Assembly: GCF_022788715.1 (NCBI RefSeq)
Contig: NZ_CP085167.1
Span: 62,001-126,000 of the forward strand
Length of the DNA: 64,000 bases
From: Sulfitobacter sp. DSM 110093
GTDB taxonomy: Bacteria > Pseudomonadota > Alphaproteobacteria > Rhodobacterales > Rhodobacteraceae
Reading direction: 5' to 3'
Below the pieces are notes generated by a model. The model saw only the letters and a program-made list of their open reading frames with translations, searched no databases and was not told the DNA's origin. The position numbers were made by a program, and so were the translations under genes. Shown piece by piece: positions 63,548-64,000 of this stretch (positions within the stretch are counted from its first letter, which is position 1; the number at the start of each line of letters is the position of its first letter).

Positions 63548-64000
63548 ATGCCCGGCACACTGACATTCGACGCGCTGAAAAAACTGGTCAAAGAGGGATC
63601 CGTCGACACGGTCCTTGCCTGCCTTGTGGATATGCAGGGCCGGTTGATGGGCAAGCGCTTCCATGCCGTGAACTTTGTTGAGACCTCTTACAAAGAGACC
63701 CATTGCTGCAACTACCTGCTGGCCACCGACCTAGAGATGAGCACGCCCGAAGGCTTTGCCTCCACCTCATGGGAGACGGGCTATGGCGACTACGTCATGC
63801 AGCCTGACCTTGATACGATCCGCCCGGTGCCGTGGCTCGAAGGGACCGTGATGGTGCTCTGCGATGTGCTGGATCACGACACGCATTCCCCGGTGCCCCA
63901 TTCCCCCCGCGCCATGTTGAAAAAACAGATCACGCGGCTGAAGGAACTGGGCTTTGACGCGATGATGGCCACCGAATTGGAGTTCTTCCTCTTCGAGCAG
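63548..64000 (+). CDS. glutamine-synthetase-family ligase, cut by window edge
   Basis: The last 151 codons of the window start a glutamine-synthetase-like protein: the N-terminal part has LVDMQGRLMGKRF (beta-grasp region) and the start of the catalytic domain is MATELEFFLF, with the metal-binding Glu of the family. The N-terminus resembles the GlnT/PuuA-type ligases that add glutamate to amines rather than housekeeping GlnA. It is 59 bases after dctP in the same direction, likely the same operon. The rest lies beyond 64000. Confidence 0.78.
   Translation, partial: MPGTLTFDALKKLVKEGSVDTVLACLVDMQGRLMGKRFHAVNFVETSYKETHCCNYLLATDLEMSTPEGFASTSWETGYGDYVMQPDLDTIRPVPWLEGTVMVLCDVLDHDTHSPVPHSPRAMLKKQITRLKELGFDAMMATELEFFLFEQ

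Noticed and set aside
1-64000. Phage, transposon, CRISPR or toxin-antitoxin system.
   Set aside because: No integrase, transposase, repeat array, cas gene or recognisable toxin pair was seen on either strand; no tRNA or rRNA gene was recognised by eye either.

Overview
The window is 64 kb of a chromosome from an alphaproteobacterium of the order Rhodobacterales, most likely a marine Roseobacter-group organism; a Sulfitobacter-like genus is a guess from overall protein flavour. The evidence is gene content and order (mnmE-mnmG-rsmG-parA-parB next to rho and hemJ; maf-aroE-coaE-dnaQ-secB; regB-senC-regA; addB-addA-trxA), GANTC methylation sites and a CtrA box, and GC-rich codon use. No tRNA, rRNA, CRISPR array, insertion sequence or prophage was recognised. 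Almost all of the sequence is tightly packed housekeeping DNA.

The most important landmark is a 0.4 kb gene-free segment at about 19257-19663 that looks like the chromosomal replication origin: an AT-rich tract, several DnaA boxes (one perfect, overlapping the first base of maf) and four GANTC sites. Genes point away from it on both sides: hemJ, rho, mnmE, mnmG, rsmG, parA and parB to the left on the minus strand; maf, aroE, coaE and dnaQ to the right on the plus strand. Two perfect 16-bp parS centromere sites lie inside the first codons of rsmG and at the start codon of mnmG, next to parAB, so origin and segregation machinery sit within 8 kb.

Left arm (1-19 kb): a cut-off exported protein, a sulfotransferase-like protein, exported MsrA, a ribokinase-family kinase with malic enzyme, MutS, the hrcA-grpE heat-shock pair, rph-rdgB-hemW, then the par/gid/mnm/rho block. 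Right arm (20-30 kb): maf-aroE-coaE-dnaQ, secB, fxsA, a Tim44-like protein, mltA, an Smr protein, an MFS carrier, the HslVU protease and a capsule-type glycosyltransferase-like protein.

From 30 to 38.8 kb a long minus-strand run encodes thioredoxin, the AddAB recombination nuclease, the MurU/AmgK sugar-salvage pair and TsaE. Next comes a PAS sensor gene that is interrupted by one in-frame stop and preceded by a perfect CtrA box, then the redox regulators RegB, SenC and RegA. Further on are small metabolic genes, ahcY, an acidic exported PRC-barrel protein, a DUF2853 protein, a possible small RNA, the tsaD-gpsA-YciI-EVE operon, hemD with a mitofilin-like and a HemY-like membrane protein, and the NAD de novo operon nadA-nadB-nadC.

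The last 5 kb is an accessory-looking catabolic locus: an RpiR regulator divergent from an N-formylglutamate amidohydrolase, a complete TRAP transporter and the start of a glutamine-synthetase-like ligase. A 14-bp inverted repeat between regulator and operon is a plausible operator.
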